From positions 90,703,055-90,767,054 of the forward strand of contig CM060691.1 of NCBI GenBank assembly GCA_030686995.1: a stretch of DNA of 64,000 bases, written 5' to 3'. Under the pieces are notes generated by a model. It had not been told where the DNA came from. It searched no databases and was given only the letters and a program-made list of their open reading frames with translations. Positions 47,066 to 59,432 of the stretch are shown in pieces. Made by a program: the position numbers and the translations under genes. Every line of letters starts with the position of its first letter. The first letter of the stretch is position 1. The DNA comes from Artemisia argyi. Taxonomy: Eukaryota; Streptophyta; Magnoliopsida; Asterales; Asteraceae.

Positions 47066-47474
47066 CTACTGTGCTGTTTTGTGTTTTGATCTGATTTGTG
47101 CCAATATTTAAGCTCCTATTTGCCACTTTCTATCAATGATTATCTGTGTATTGCTAGTGGGTTCACCTAATGTCTACCACATGTGGTATCTTGCATCATG
47201 ATTAGGTTCTGGTGGCATCTGCATGCCTCTCCTTGCTAAGATATGATATCATAACAGATGTCTCATGCATTATGCTTGTTGTGTCATAGTGCTCAAAAAT
47301 AGACTAGTCTGTTCTTTCGTGTTGTCTAAGAAGGGTGCTCATATGATTCAACTATCTTGTCTCCATTTAACACGGTTCTCAAGTGATTCATCTGATTTCA
47401 TCTACATGTAGTGATATCAGGGGTTCACTTTTAACTGACTAGCTCACTTCCGTTTGCCCTTCCTGTTGTGATTT

Positions 47475-50400
47475 TTGGAACTTGTAGATTTAATGGCAGA
47501 CTCTAATGTTGAAGGATCATCAGTTCAAGCATCAGTTCCACCTATTCGCACTGATGATGAAATTCTTCCATTCGACAAATGGGTACCGATCGACAAAAGT
47601 AACTGCTACTTAAAGGCTGACAAACCCCACAACCACGCTATATTCAAAGTAGCTCTGGATGTACTAAAGCACACAACATTCTTCAGAGCTTTCACTGCAT
47701 CTGCAACTATTCCATCTATCTACATCCAACAGTTCTAGAACACCATTAGCTACGCCAGGGTTGCTGACACGTACAGATGTCAACTTGATGAACATCAATA
47801 TAGAGACACTTGGCAGTGCACTTCAAATAATACCTACTGGTGATAATGTTGAGTTCACCACCCCGCCCAACCTAGCTACCATACTGAGCTTTGTTAATGA
47901 ACTGGGATATCCCACACATGCATCCACACTATCCTCCATCATCACTCATGATATGTACCAACCTTGGAGAGTTATCTCTAGTCTCATTAACCTGTGCTTA
48001 ACTGGTAAAACTTCTGGATACGAAAGACTTAGAGCTCCTTCACTTCAGATTCTCTGGGGTGTTGTCAATGGGAAAAATATTGATTTCGTTGAAAGAATCT
48101 GGGAAGAGTTCACTCACTCTATCCATTCATTTCTCGAAGATAAGGCAAATGTTGAGGTACACAAAGATGGGAAGAAGTGATCCACCAAACTCCTTACACC
48201 AAGCATCCGATTCACCAAGTTGATTATATTAAGTCTCCAACGAACTCTTCACTTCCACCCTAGAGACGGTTCGGCTCTTCATTAAACCTCTGATGAAAAT
48301 ATGGTTGGATATCTTAAGTATACTGCAAAAGGAACATTACAAATAATCTTTGGTATAGCAATCCCTGAAGCACTACTCACTCGCGACATACTCACCGCTC
48401 CTTACTACGATGAGTATCTTAAACTTTTGAAAGCAAGTCAAGACGCATCTGCTATTGAACAATCCAAGTACACCAAGTCTGGTAAGACTTCATCTAAGAA
48501 ACGCAAAGGAGTATCTATGTCAGCTGCTTCTTCAGGTAGTACCAAAAAGGTTAAACGAACCACTGGGAGCAAGAAGCCAAGCTCAAAGAATGTCATGTCA
48601 AAGGAGGGTGATACTGAAGATACTCCAAATGTTGAACAAATATCACAAAAAGAGGCTGAAATGATTCAACAGGCAACAGAGGAAAGTCTGAAAGTGTTTA
48701 TATGCCACCGGTACCCCCAGTCAAAGGGGTAAGCATCAATGAACCTGATTCTGGCAAAGTACAACAGCTGCAGCATGTGGAGGGCAGAGGTAAGGAAGTT
48801 GCAACTGAAGAATAGGCAGCACAAACACTTCTAAAAATCTCATCACCGGCTTCCAAATCTACAAATTAACAGTTTAACCTCAAAAGACGCTCTCCAGAAC
48901 CATCGAACATCAAAGACTCTTCTGACAAAACCATGTCACACTCACCAAGTCTAGTGCAACAAGCCAGCTCAAGTGAGTCTGAGACTGATACCAACTCATC
49001 ACAAAAAGGTGACGACTCCACTTTAATGACACGAGATGTCACTAGTGACAAGCCCCTTCAGGATGAAGCAGTTGTGACTGAAACGCCATTAGATCCTTTC
49101 CATGAAGAATTTGTGTCCACCGCTTATCCAAACATACAAGGTAATCTCAAATCAAGACTGATGATCCCAAGCTTGCAGTGAAACCTGACAGCTCAACAGG
49201 AACTCTCGCTTCCTTCAAGAATCTTGACACATATGGAGATCAATTCTTGGTAGACAAGCCCAATGAATCTGAGGTTGACAAATCAGGCGATGAATGTGAA
49301 GAAGTAATCTCAATGGTAGACGTCACTATCATGCAATATACTTCTCCTATACCTACCTTGACTACACCAACTCCTGATGCTGCAACCACAACTACTGGTA
49401 AAACTCAGGGCACTGCCACACTTGAAAGATCTACCTCCACCACTAAGACCTCAACTCTTCCCACTGATGAAAAGAAACCAGCACCAGGACTCGAGGATGT
49501 TATTGAAATTGCTGCTAGAATCGTACAAGACAACCTCACCATAAATGAGAAGTCAACTAAGCATGAATCGGCGTTAAGGAAAATTGTGGATCTTGACCTG
49601 CCTCAAACCCTCAAGAACCACAGTACCAGGCTATCCAAGTTAGAAAACCTTAACATCAATCAGCAAGTGTCTTATGCTATCAACGAACAAGTTGCTGAAG
49701 CTGTCAGCATTGCTCTTGAAGCTCCTCTCAGATCACGATTCAAGGACTTACCCATTGATGACATGAATGTGATATTGCAACATAGCATGTACGAGAACAA
49801 CCAACTCAAAGGGCATGAAGCACACATCAGATTGTATGAAGCCTTAGAAGCTTCTATTTTGCAAGATAATGCCGAGCAGCACGCCAAGGATATGGAAATT
49901 GAGTTGAAAAGGAAAAAGAGGCGTCAGAGTCACCCAAGGCCCCCATCATACTCACCACCACATCCTCCTCCACCACCTCCACCTTCTGGATCATCATGAC
50001 CAACGGGAACATCCGGACAACCTGGAGGCCCTCACTCACGAACAATGCCTACACCTCCACCATCTTCATCTAGGAAGCAACACCCTGACAAATATGCTAA
50101 GTCAACGCCTTCCAAACAAGCCAAGCAAGTCACTTATGCTGCATGGACCGCTATTGACACAGGTACAACCTCCATCGCATCACCAACCCATGAAGATGTT
50201 GTCATTAATGAAGATTCCATTGTGCCTCATCCGGATGTGTCTTCTGATGAGGATGACGATGATGCATCTACTACTCATATCCCTCAGAAGGCGCATTGGT
50301 GGCAATCATTTACCAGAAGTGACTCTACAGACACTCCCTCTGTCAACTTGACCAAGGAAGAGAAGGAGACTTGGTGGAAACCTGATGCTGATCGTCTACT

Positions 50401-51711
50401 CACTCCTGAGCCAAACTGGTCTATTACCACCTCCGATCACCATCTGACAACAACTAGGCTAATGCCATCACAAACAGCTTTGTTCCTCCTGCTGAAGACT
50501 CACTGATGGCACAAAATGGCGATATGGGAACATTTACTAAGTGGTTCTATAAGAAGCGAGGATTATTGAAGCTGACACAAAAGGATCTGGAAGGACCGGC
50601 CTTCGAAATCGTCAAGGTGTTTCATTCGGATGTAACTTATCTACGATATCAAATGGAGGAGTGCCACAAGATGTTCAATGATATAATAGATGAAGGGATT
50701 ATGAAGTTCAACTACAGCAATCCACTCCCTCTGGGTGGATCTCCTGGTCATGTCACTATTTAGGCCAAGTTCTTCTTCAATAAAGATCTTGATTACCTTC
50801 GATTCGGCAGCAAGCAATGCAAATCAGCACTGTCCATCACTAAGATGAAAGCTGCATACTATCAAGATATTGGGTTGGAACAGCTTGTACCTGACGGGAT
50901 GTGGATTACTGAGGAGTGTGATTATGATGTTGCTGCTTCTCTTGGGATCTCTCACTGGTGGTTCAAGAAACAACAGTTCTATGTTGAAAGGTTTCAAGCT
51001 AAATGTGATCAAAAATCTGTTCGATTACCACTCCAAATCATCAGTGTCGTCAAGATCCAGATACATCCCATCTACGGATATGACTACCTGAAAAACATTG
51101 TTCTCCGCAGAGCTGATTTCAAAGACTATACAATATCTGAAGGCGATTTCAAGCATCTTCGCCCTAATGACTTTGAAGACCTGTATCTGCTACATCTTCA
51201 AGGGAAACTGCATCATCTACCACCACGGGAAAAGAAAACACTTGTGTTTGTTGTTCTTCACTGGATCAGGGGAATCGTTATAAGAAAACGAGTCGAAGAT
51301 TTCCGACTCGGCATCGAAAGCTATCAATCACAGCTCAATCTCACAAGGCCTCAATGGGATGTTGCCAATTTGGAACCCGTAGCAGACTATACTATCATCG
51401 AATCTCCAATGGCGGTGATGTTCAGAGATAGGTACAACGTTCCTATGGTCATGCGCTTCAAGAAACTACACAAGTTCAGTGATGGTACTTTGCAAATGGT
51501 CGATGAGGCATTGGACCTTAGAGTGAAAGAATATCAAGTTTATTCAAATAGATCGGGAAGGTATACCAACCACTTGACAGATCATGACCTGATGCTGAAC
51601 AACAAATTTCTGCACGGTATTCGAAAGAGATTGAAGATGAGGATAATCTTTCGCAGTCTTGAATGCTACGTGGGTAGTAGAGTTCGTGAAGGTGATTACC
51701 GTCTTCTATAA
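47475..51711 (+). pseudogene. Long 3' ORF (SIRE-type ORF after pol), many disruptions
   Basis: Traceable for about 1400 codons from ATG 47475 (or 47493). Stops: TAG 47736-47738, TGA 48178-48180, TAA 48283-48285, TGA 49997-49999, TAG 50761-50763. Shifts near 47750, 48690, 49170 and 50490. Conserved-looking blocks: MYQPWRVISSLINLCLTGKT, LQILWGVVNGKNIDF, APLRSRFKDLPIDDM, RLYEALEAS, then Pro-rich and Asp-rich linkers, and an open 288-codon C-terminal part (LRPNDFEDLYLLHLQGKLHH; LGIESYQSQLNLTRPQWD; FRSLECYVGSRVREGDYRLL). It resembles the extra ORF found 3' of pol in Asteraceae Sirevirus-type elements (recalled). No signal peptide or membrane segment is visible, so 'envelope' is not supported. Confidence 0.68.
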
Positions 51712-54700
51712 AGAACTGAATGAAGCCTTAACATATATAACTATGTTTAGTCTTTTGATATTAATATGTTTTGTCTTTGGTGTGGGGTGATGTAACGTTA
51801 GTACATTATAAATTCTGTAGTTACATCATATATAACCATGAATAATTGGGATGAAGTGCCTCACGCTAGAAACTCTTCAGTATCTATATACGGAGTGCAG
51901 GGTTGCGTCCACATATCCTTGTACATAGCTTAAAACAAAAAGGAAATAAAAATTATAAAACTTATAAAAACCATAAAAATCTGTAAAATTACAACAAAAA
52001 ATCCAAAAATATTCTTCTCACGACATGTCTCTTGTGTAATCAATATTATGTACGTTTCTAGAAATGTCATTCAATAATGACACGGAAACATACATATGCT
52101 TGAGCAAGAGTTTTTCTTTTTATTTAAAATAATGATTTTCTAAAACATGTCGTTTCTCAAAACATTCTTTTAATTATGGCTTGCAGTTATTTCACACTGT
52201 AACCTGGACTTAGAATTATGGCTTGCTATTACTTCAGATAGCAACCCGTTTTTCAAAATAAGGAAATCATGTCGCCAAAAAGACGGTTGTTCATAGCAAA
52301 GGGTGTCGTTCATCCGAGCGTGAATTACTTTACATTCATGCACCCTCGATCTGATGTATGCTTCAGTGCATCATTTCTTGTATAAGAAGAGAAATCTTCT
52401 TTTTATCGCCAATACTTTTCCTTCTATGATTTTTCAGAAAAGTATTTGTGCAAAACTTGGTGGTACCATGAAATTTTTCTTGGAAATCAATCTGAACTCA
52501 AATTTTTTATATAATTTATCACTCAATCAATGACATTACTTTCTTTTAATTTTAACATGGGTCATTGATTGAGGGGGAGAGTGATTTCAAAATTTTATGA
52601 ATCATCAAAACTCGCCACTTTGTACATATCGCAGCTTTCAAATTTGTGATGGTTATGTGTCAATACATGATTTTTTCATGAGTTTCTCGTTGAACTCCAA
52701 ATCATTTATAAACTCATCAGTTCTGACACATAACTGTCCCCCTCATAGATTGAGGGGGAGCTCAGAAATGTTCCTATTATCAGACAAAGTTTAAACTGAC
52801 CACATTTTCTCCCAAAAACGTTTTCTAACTTATTTAAATCAATTGAGATCCAAAATCTCAAAAGGTTTGATATTTTTTATCGGGGGAGAGAATGTGATTT
52901 AAATATGAAATCTGATAAAATGTAATCTTTCGGACTCAATAATAAGCTCCCTCATATGTGCTAAACGCTTTCGTAATACCGATGCACATATTAAGGGGGA
53001 ACAAAAGGCGTTTGTGGAACAATACCAAAGACCGGCCATTTACTTTAATGCACGGAGTTATAAGGATGGTTAAGGTTAGGTATGAGTTCCTGTGATCCAC
53101 CAGAACTGGAAGGATCTTCCCAGGGACAATCATCTAGATAGATTAGAAGTCCTTAGGAATGATTGGAAAAAATGAGAAAAGTGAGAAAGGGAAGAGTGCC
53201 GACTGAGATAGAGCTAGGACTAGAACAAACCCAACAAGGCTCTAGTGATGAAGTCTTGGTAAGCACTAAAGGGGTTGAAGAATGAAAAAGAAATATAATG
53301 TGAAAGGGTGAAAAGAAATAGCCCTTCAATTATTCAACCTTAGGGCAGAAACCGGGTTCAATTCATATGCAACTGGTGGTTACTAAGGTAACACCGATAT
53401 TGAAGACAAGACGTCATGGACTCAGTGACGCACTGCACTAAACTTCCTAGCCACTCAAGTTCTCTTAAAAGGACTTGTTTCATTCTCACGGGGAACCCTG
53501 TGCAATGTATCGACCGCTCATTGCGAGCCATGTTAGTACCTAAACAGGAGATGCCTCCCAAGTCTCCAGGAGCGGATCAAAACGCACAATTGAGTCTAGA
53601 GCCAAGAGATCATCCATAAATCTCATTAGGACACACTTCCAATATGCTTACTGTTTCATACACCGTGGAAAGTAAGATAATATATTAAGATTCCTATGCA
53701 TTATCCCTGTGGTATTGCTAGAACATCAGAGTGATATGCAGTTATTCACAATGACGATGGAAATCCTTCTAGAGCGAACATCTTTCAAGCTCTTGGTAGG
53801 TGACATGTGAGATCCGTCTTGGATCAATGATCAAGTAACAACTGGAAAGCAACGATGGGGCGATTCAACATTGAATCAAACTTGTTCCAGGAAATGGATT
53901 GACGGATACTTTTGCAAAAAAACCTTTCAATGTGCTCACCAACTAATTTTCGAGCACATTGATTGTGTATAATCTTTCAAACAAAAGTATTTTCTAATGG
54001 AAATGTGATTCGAAGTGTAAAAATCTCGTCGTGTCTCAAAAATGTTTCTTATGTGACACGCGAGTGATTTCTATGAATCAATTTCTCATCAATCTGTGAA
54101 TATCAATTCACCGATTCACTCTATCATGTTGTCTGCTTTGAGACGTTCCGGTAAGAGAACATGCTTAGTATGATGATTTCAAAGTGGATTCTTTGGAAGA
54201 CTCATTACTACAAGCTGGAAATTCCTGTCAAGGGGAGTCTTCTTTAAAAGAGACTCTACCTGATCACAGGTCGGTTCTCACTGAACCGGAGGGTAATCTG
54301 TCCTCTCAGAATGAATGACAATGCCATATTCGTTCTCTATCTTTATTGCTAACTTTCTTTGTTTCAGGAACATATAAAGATGGCGATGGTGATACCCAAT
54401 CCCAGCTGAATCGTGTCATTCCATACCTCATGCTCACACTGACAACTCATTCTGATTGAAGATCATAAATGTCTAGAGACTAACAACAACGCTTCTGTAA
54501 CTCTGATGAAAAGTCTCCGAAACCAGAAGAGTGTGAGCATGACGGTCCTAAAGTCACTCCATCACATGAAGGTGATACGACTAAGGATGAGCTTGGAGAT
54601 TTACGGTGGCTGATGATCTCCAAGAATGCTCAAAGATCACACATTCCAAAGGAACATTGATCACCTGATTATTGCTTGATGTACAAAGTGAGCCAAAAGT

Positions 54701-54789
54701 GAAGAATCAGAAACTACGAGCTACAAAAACACAAGAATGCTTAAAGAACAAGAACTTAATTTCTAAGGTGACCTCGCTTAGGGGGAGAT
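51712..54789 (+). other. 3' non-coding region with repeated polypurine-like tracts
   Basis: About 3 kb without a real ORF. G-rich tracts of the form GAGGGGGAG occur at 52571, 52751, 52881 (CGGGGGAGAG) and 52993 (AAGGGGGA), besides the true polypurine tract at 54780-54788. The copy at 52751 is half of a perfect 8-bp hairpin (CCCCCTCA 52738-52745, TGAGGGGG 52751-52758). Multiple such tracts are a reported Sirevirus trait. Confidence 0.65.
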
Positions 54790-55147
54790 TGTTAGGAATA
54801 CAAATATTCCTATGGAAGACTCGGTCACCCAAATGATGTAATAGCATTAAGATGGCTCGTAGTTAGTTTATTATTTAGTTTGTATTAGTTTAGATTAAGT
54901 AACATCGTGGAGGAAGGACGGGTCTTTACCTACTGTATACCTGATTCACAACCCGGGAGTGAGCGTTTTATTTGTAACTATAAATACCCCTCTCCCACCA
55001 AGGGAGAGGGTTGGACCTTTCATGCAATCTTTTTCTGTCAAGGTTCTAACTTACTTTCTCTCTTTAACATCTCTCTAATATTTCTTACTCTAACTTCGAC
55101 CCTAACAATCCATACCAAACGTGTTTATGCATTAGAAGATCTTTACA
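54790..55147 (+). repeat. 3' LTR of the copia-type element
   Basis: 358 bp; starts TGTTAGGAATA directly after GGGGGAGAT and ends CTTTACA. Matches 42092-42462. Confidence 0.9.
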
Positions 55148-55173
55148 AACTGGTACAAAACTCTTATTTATTA

Positions 55174-55593
55174 TCTATACTACATATAAAATGAAAATGG
55201 TCAAATGTGAAATGTTGAAAGTTGAAAATGGTCAAGAGAAACTTAAAATATTTTAGCAAGTCTTTATATTATTTATGGAAAACATATGCAAAGCTGGAAA
55301 CTATTAACACACTATTAATACATATCGAAACCGGGTTGACCTGGGTCGCTTGAAACCCAACGGGTTAACCCAGTTTAATTTGACCCGTTTTTCGACCCAA
55401 CCCGGCGGGTTCACTCGGACTCGTTTTCTCGACCTGGTTGAACCGCCCGGGTCGAATCGGGTTTCAAAACATTATATTTAATCCTCAAATTCTCAGACTT
55501 TTATTATTTTTCATTATAACCCATAAACTTTTTTTATCACTAAAACTATCTGCCGCTATAAAATCTCGTTGCTATGCACGGGTACTCGTCTAA
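55174..55593 (+). mobile_element. Non-autonomous Helitron (420 bp)
   Basis: Starts TCTATACTACATATAAAATG and ends CTAA, with host A before (55173) and T after (55594): the A^T insertion site. Near the 3' end CTCGT-TGCTATGC-ACGGG forms a 5-bp stem (one G-T pair) followed 11 bases later by CTAA. No target duplication or terminal inverted repeat. It carries no gene. Ends about 190 bp before the ribosome recycling factor start codon. Confidence 0.78.
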
Positions 55594-55785
55594 TATTAGA
55601 TAGATAGATAGATTGCATTAAAAGTCTAAGGTGCGAGATAAAGAGATGTGAAAGTACCAGGAGAGAAATGGAAACTTCAGCCCACAAGAATATCAAAACC
55701 AAATTACACCCTTGTGGGTTTTAGTAGAACCCTAACTGAGTAACTTCAAATAAATCCAAGAAGAAGACCTCGGATTCATCATCTA

Positions 55786-58700
55786 ATGGCGACTCGTGCA
55801 ATCATCTCATGTCGTTACATACTCCGATTATCTCGACGTACTTCTCATTTCGCACCCGCCTTTAGAACCCTCGCTGATCCGCGTCCGCCCATTCATACTT
55901 CTCCCCCGGTTGGTTATCTTTTCGAGTCTCGTAGAGGCTTTGCGAAAGCCCGAAAGAAATGTAATTCACTCTCTACTTTATATTTCAATTATATAATTGA
56001 TTACATTCTATATTATTATTATTATCTGAAATAAAAATTGATCATTTCACTGTATAAATGAAGTAGTGTCTTATAGGAAACTTAGTTAGGCCTATTTATG
56101 AATCCGATTATGCCGAAAAAATGGTCAAGTTGTGTAATGTATGTTTCACTAACTATGGTTTATTTTACATATTAATTATGATTAATTTCGTAATCTTCTT
56201 ATCTTATGTTTTATTGAAGTTTTTAAGCAATTGATACTGATAGTGATAGTGATTCTATGTCATTCAAAAAAATGTGATAAGGGAAAAAAATGTTGCAAGA
56301 TCACTAGACGCTAGCTGGGCGGTCGATAACCTTGTAGATCAGCATAGCCCGGGATTAACCGGTGATTAATCGGATTAGAAATTTCTATGTATAAATGTTG
56401 ACATTATGTGCTACTGCCAATGTCTTAAAACATAATCAGGGGCTGATTTTGACCAAACTTGACTTCATTTTGGCCTGACCTACTAATATGGCCGGTTTAC
56501 TCAAATTACCGAGGCCAAGCGATTAATCGGCCACCTAGACTGATTTTTGCAATGCTAGGTGATTCTAAGTAACTGGTGCCAAGTCATCACTTTTTCCTTT
56601 ACCCGTAATCAGGTCATTTTATACATAGAAATAGGGATGAGCAAAAGAAACCGATAAAATCAAGCTGAAACTGTGATTGACGGTTTGGTTTTTGATAATA
56701 TGAATAGTTGATTAATTCGGTTTGGTTATAGTTTATGTTTAAATCCGAACCATGATGACCGAACCGAACCAAATGCTTTTAGTCAGATTATTATAGATTA
56801 TATTGGATCGGTTAAGACATTATACATATGTGGGACGGCAGATCACTTGGCAATAAGTGTTACCACTTATAGTAACAGACCCATGTTCGAGTTCGTGGTT
56901 CCTTCTATTTTGATTCTGAATTTTGTTGTATATTTAATGGGAGTTTGTCCCACATCGTTGCAGCCATGAAATTTTACTAAATTCTTCTTTTACAAAATAA
57001 AGTCTCAACAGCTGAAATTTTCGATGGGTCACACCTTGTTTGGCCCAAGACCCCAATTAATTCTGTTATAACTGAAAACAAACCGAAATTTACAAGCGAA
57101 AAAACCAAACCTACTATAATCAAAACTAAGTTTAAATGTTTGGTTGCGGTTTCTCTTTTTGCAATAACCGGAATTTCGGTTTCGGTTTGGCCAAAAACCG
57201 ACCCAAACAGAAACGTGCACCCCTACATAGAATAGGAAGGCTGAAAGTTAATCATAAGTAATATTCAAAGTAAACTGATACACATTAAAGAATTTCGTGT
57301 CAAGTTGGATACATTCTTTAGTGGTTATTCCTATATAATATTGAACTAAATTTGTATTAGAGCTAGCTTATATCGAATGATGACTTAACGAAGCTTTCAG
57401 GGGATGACGATGATGGTGAACTTGGCGTTGCTAATGATGCTGGAAGCAGAGTTGAAGTTGCAGATATTGTCCCAATTATTAAGGCAGCTGCTGTATCTGA
57501 GATGGAGGCAGGGATTGAAGCGTTATCAAATGAGTTGAGTAAATTGCGCACTGGAAGAGCGTCGGCAGGTGTTTATGTTTTCGATTTAGAGTGAATGTTG
57601 TTTCTAGTTATCTGTGTTGTCTTACTTTGGACTTTTTTTTTCTTTTCTTTTGTAGGAATGCTTGATCATATTATTGTGGAAACTGGAGGTGTGAAGATGC
57701 CTTTGAATAGGATGGCTGTTGTTTCGGTTATAGACCCCAAAACTTTGTCTGTAACTCCATATAATCCAAGTGTAATGGAAATTTCTTCCCTTGCTTTCAG
57801 TTTCAAATGTGCATTTCTGGCTTAAAAGTTATTTATACATTCGTTTTATGGAAGTTTCATGAATAGGATTATCATATCTAATGTCTAGTCCATAAACACA
57901 TGTTATATGTTTGGCGCATATACTTGAAATGATAATGTGAATCAGAGAATACATTTATCATTTATGTTCTGACTGTGCACTTGAATTAAATAATAAACAG
58001 GCCTTGAAAGAACTGGAGAAAGCCATTATATCATCTCCATTTGGTTTAAATCCAAAGCCAGATGGTGAACGGTTGATCGCAGCTATTCCTCCGTAAGACA
58101 CTAATCTAAACTCAGTTTACTGCTTACCTTGTGATCAATGTTTATTTGAAGATAAGGTCTTTTTTGTCATCTTTCGCTATTAGAACCTGTTTAACTTATG
58201 AATGACCTGTTTGATATGTATTTTTGGTTGCTAATGTTATTGTTTTTGTATTATGCAATAAGCAGTATGACCAAGGAGCATATGCAGGTGAGATTATCTC
58301 TTGTAATGAAGATCGTTTTTATGAATTATTTTAGTACATAGCAATATCATTTGGGTTTATTCTCATGTACTACAGGCTGTTTGCAAAGTGGTAGCAAAGT
58401 CAGGTGAAGATGTCAAACAAAGAATTAGACGAGCCAGACAAAAGGTATAGTCATGAAAGTGTTAATCTTCTTAGCCTGGTTAAATTTTCACGTCTTCAAA
58501 TGCATGGCGAATGTCAAGTAGTATGGTGTATGATATAAGGATCTTTTATGGTTAAGAACAGTGCTTGCAAGTTCTTAGTTGACCATTTGGATAAAAAGCT
58601 CGATGCATAAAACAGAGTTTATAAAAATGCATTGTTAAATACCACAATATCAATTTATTATTCTGAAATATTAATAGTAAAATATAGTTTATTGATTTAT

Positions 58701-59432
58701 TAGTTGAAAGTATAATGTGGCAATGTGCTAATGTGGACATTAGGATTATAGTGCCATGGTTCGTCTGCATGCCTAATGCGATAATTAGCTCTTTTTAGTT
58801 TATAAGAATAAGAACAAGCAAGACCTTCCTTGCCTTTACATTAGGGTCCTCCAATAATTATTCATGTGAAACACTACAATTTGCTCAGCTAATTACATTT
58901 TTTATGTTATGCTTAGAACATAGATATAAATTTGTACATTCCTGCAACTTTTTTGCTTGTGCATATGTTCATTGGGTGTATCTACAATTGGCATACATAA
59001 GGAGAAGAGCTATTATCTACGGGATTTTTTTAAGTGATATTTTCTCTATTCTGTTTGATCTTCTGATTTTTTTCTTGCACAAAATATCGTATGTTTATTT
59101 CAGAAAAATACCAACTTTTTGAAGTGATATTATTTTTGGTACAGGCTTTGGACTCGATAAAGAAATCCCTGCCTAAAAAGGATAAGGGGAAGGACAAAGA
59201 GAAGGGCAAAGCTAAACCAGTTGCTGGTTTTTCAGCAGATGATGCAAAAAGATTGGAAAAAGAGGTAACACTGGATAAAATTATGTACCTTTACTAAAAA
59301 TTTAGATTGTTCCTAGCATTATTTGATTCCTACTCTTGTCCATTCTCCCAGGTTGAAGAGTTGACGAAAAAGTATACCAAGTCGGCTGAAGAACTATGCA
59401 AAGCTAAGGAAAAGGAAATCAATTCTAGCTGA
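55786..59432 (+). CDS. Ribosome recycling factor, mitochondrial (eight exons, 280 aa)
   Basis: Exons 55786-55960, 57401-57568, 57656-57771, 58001-58092, 58266-58287, 58376-58444, 59145-59264, 59352-59432; all introns GT-AG, phases agree, total 843 nt including TGA. With EF-G it splits post-termination ribosomes. Residues 1-58 are Arg/Ser-rich with almost no acidic residues (MATRAIISCRYILRLSRRTS), a mitochondrial presequence. The RRF fold follows: EALSNELSKLRTGRAS (98-113), MLDHIIVETGGVKMPLN, DPKTLSVTPYNP, ALKELEKAIISSPFGLNP, RIRRARQKALDSIKK, and the last helix EVEELTKKYTKSAEELCKAK. A Lys-rich insert (PKKDKGKDKEKGKAKP) lies in the helix bundle, absent from bacterial RRF. Intact, no disruptions seen. 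A chloroplast paralogue is less likely given the presequence. Confidence 0.93.
56293..56552. mobile_element. Possible MITE-like inverted-repeat element in intron 1
   Basis: Left TTGCAAGATCACTAGAC and right (reverse complement) TTGCAAAAATCAGTCTAG form imperfect terminal inverted repeats about 260 bp apart, with further CGAT/ATCG similarity inside. No clear target duplication; family unknown. Confidence 0.3.
56631..57224. mobile_element. Non-autonomous hAT-like element in intron 1 of the RRF gene
   Basis: Flanked by the 8-bp direct repeat ACATAGAA (56623-56630 and 57225-57232), the hAT duplication length. Ends are ATAGGGATGAGC and (reverse complement) AGGGGTGCACG, similar to hAT-type CAGGG ends but imperfect. 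Both arms are rich in GGTTTGGTTT and its complement. No transposase frame. Confidence 0.6.

Larger units (their letters stand above)
42092..55147 (+). mobile_element. Ty1/copia-type (Sirevirus-like) element without pol, 13.06 kb
   Basis: Direct LTRs 42092-42462 and 54790-55147 (TGTTAGGAATA...TTTACA), tRNA-Met-like PBS, polypurine tract GGGGGAGAT before the 3' LTR, and near-matching target duplicates GACTG (42087-42091) and AACTG (55148-55152). Between them are a gag-side coiled-coil ORF, a motif array, a long decayed 3' ORF and about 3 kb of 3' non-coding DNA with repeated G-rich tracts. Integrase, RT and RNase H motifs are absent, so the superfamily is inferred from LTR/PBS form and from resemblance of both ORFs to parts of Asteraceae copia/SIRE elements. 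Confidence 0.82.

Noticed and set aside
47475..51711. Calling the long 3' ORF an envelope gene
   Set aside because: No signal peptide, cleavage site or membrane segment is visible; position alone is not enough.
53358..53619. Two 67-codon frames on opposite strands in the copia-type 3' region
   Set aside because: Chance open frames; overlapping on both strands, no homology recognised.
56840..56985. tRNA-derived SINE (GTTCGAGTTC box B-like) inside the hAT-like element
   Set aside because: No convincing A box, poly-A/T tail or duplication; the box B match alone is weak.
57029..57220. 63-codon minus-strand frame in RRF intron 1
   Set aside because: Falls in the arm of the hAT-like element; repetitive Phe/Asn/Arg string.
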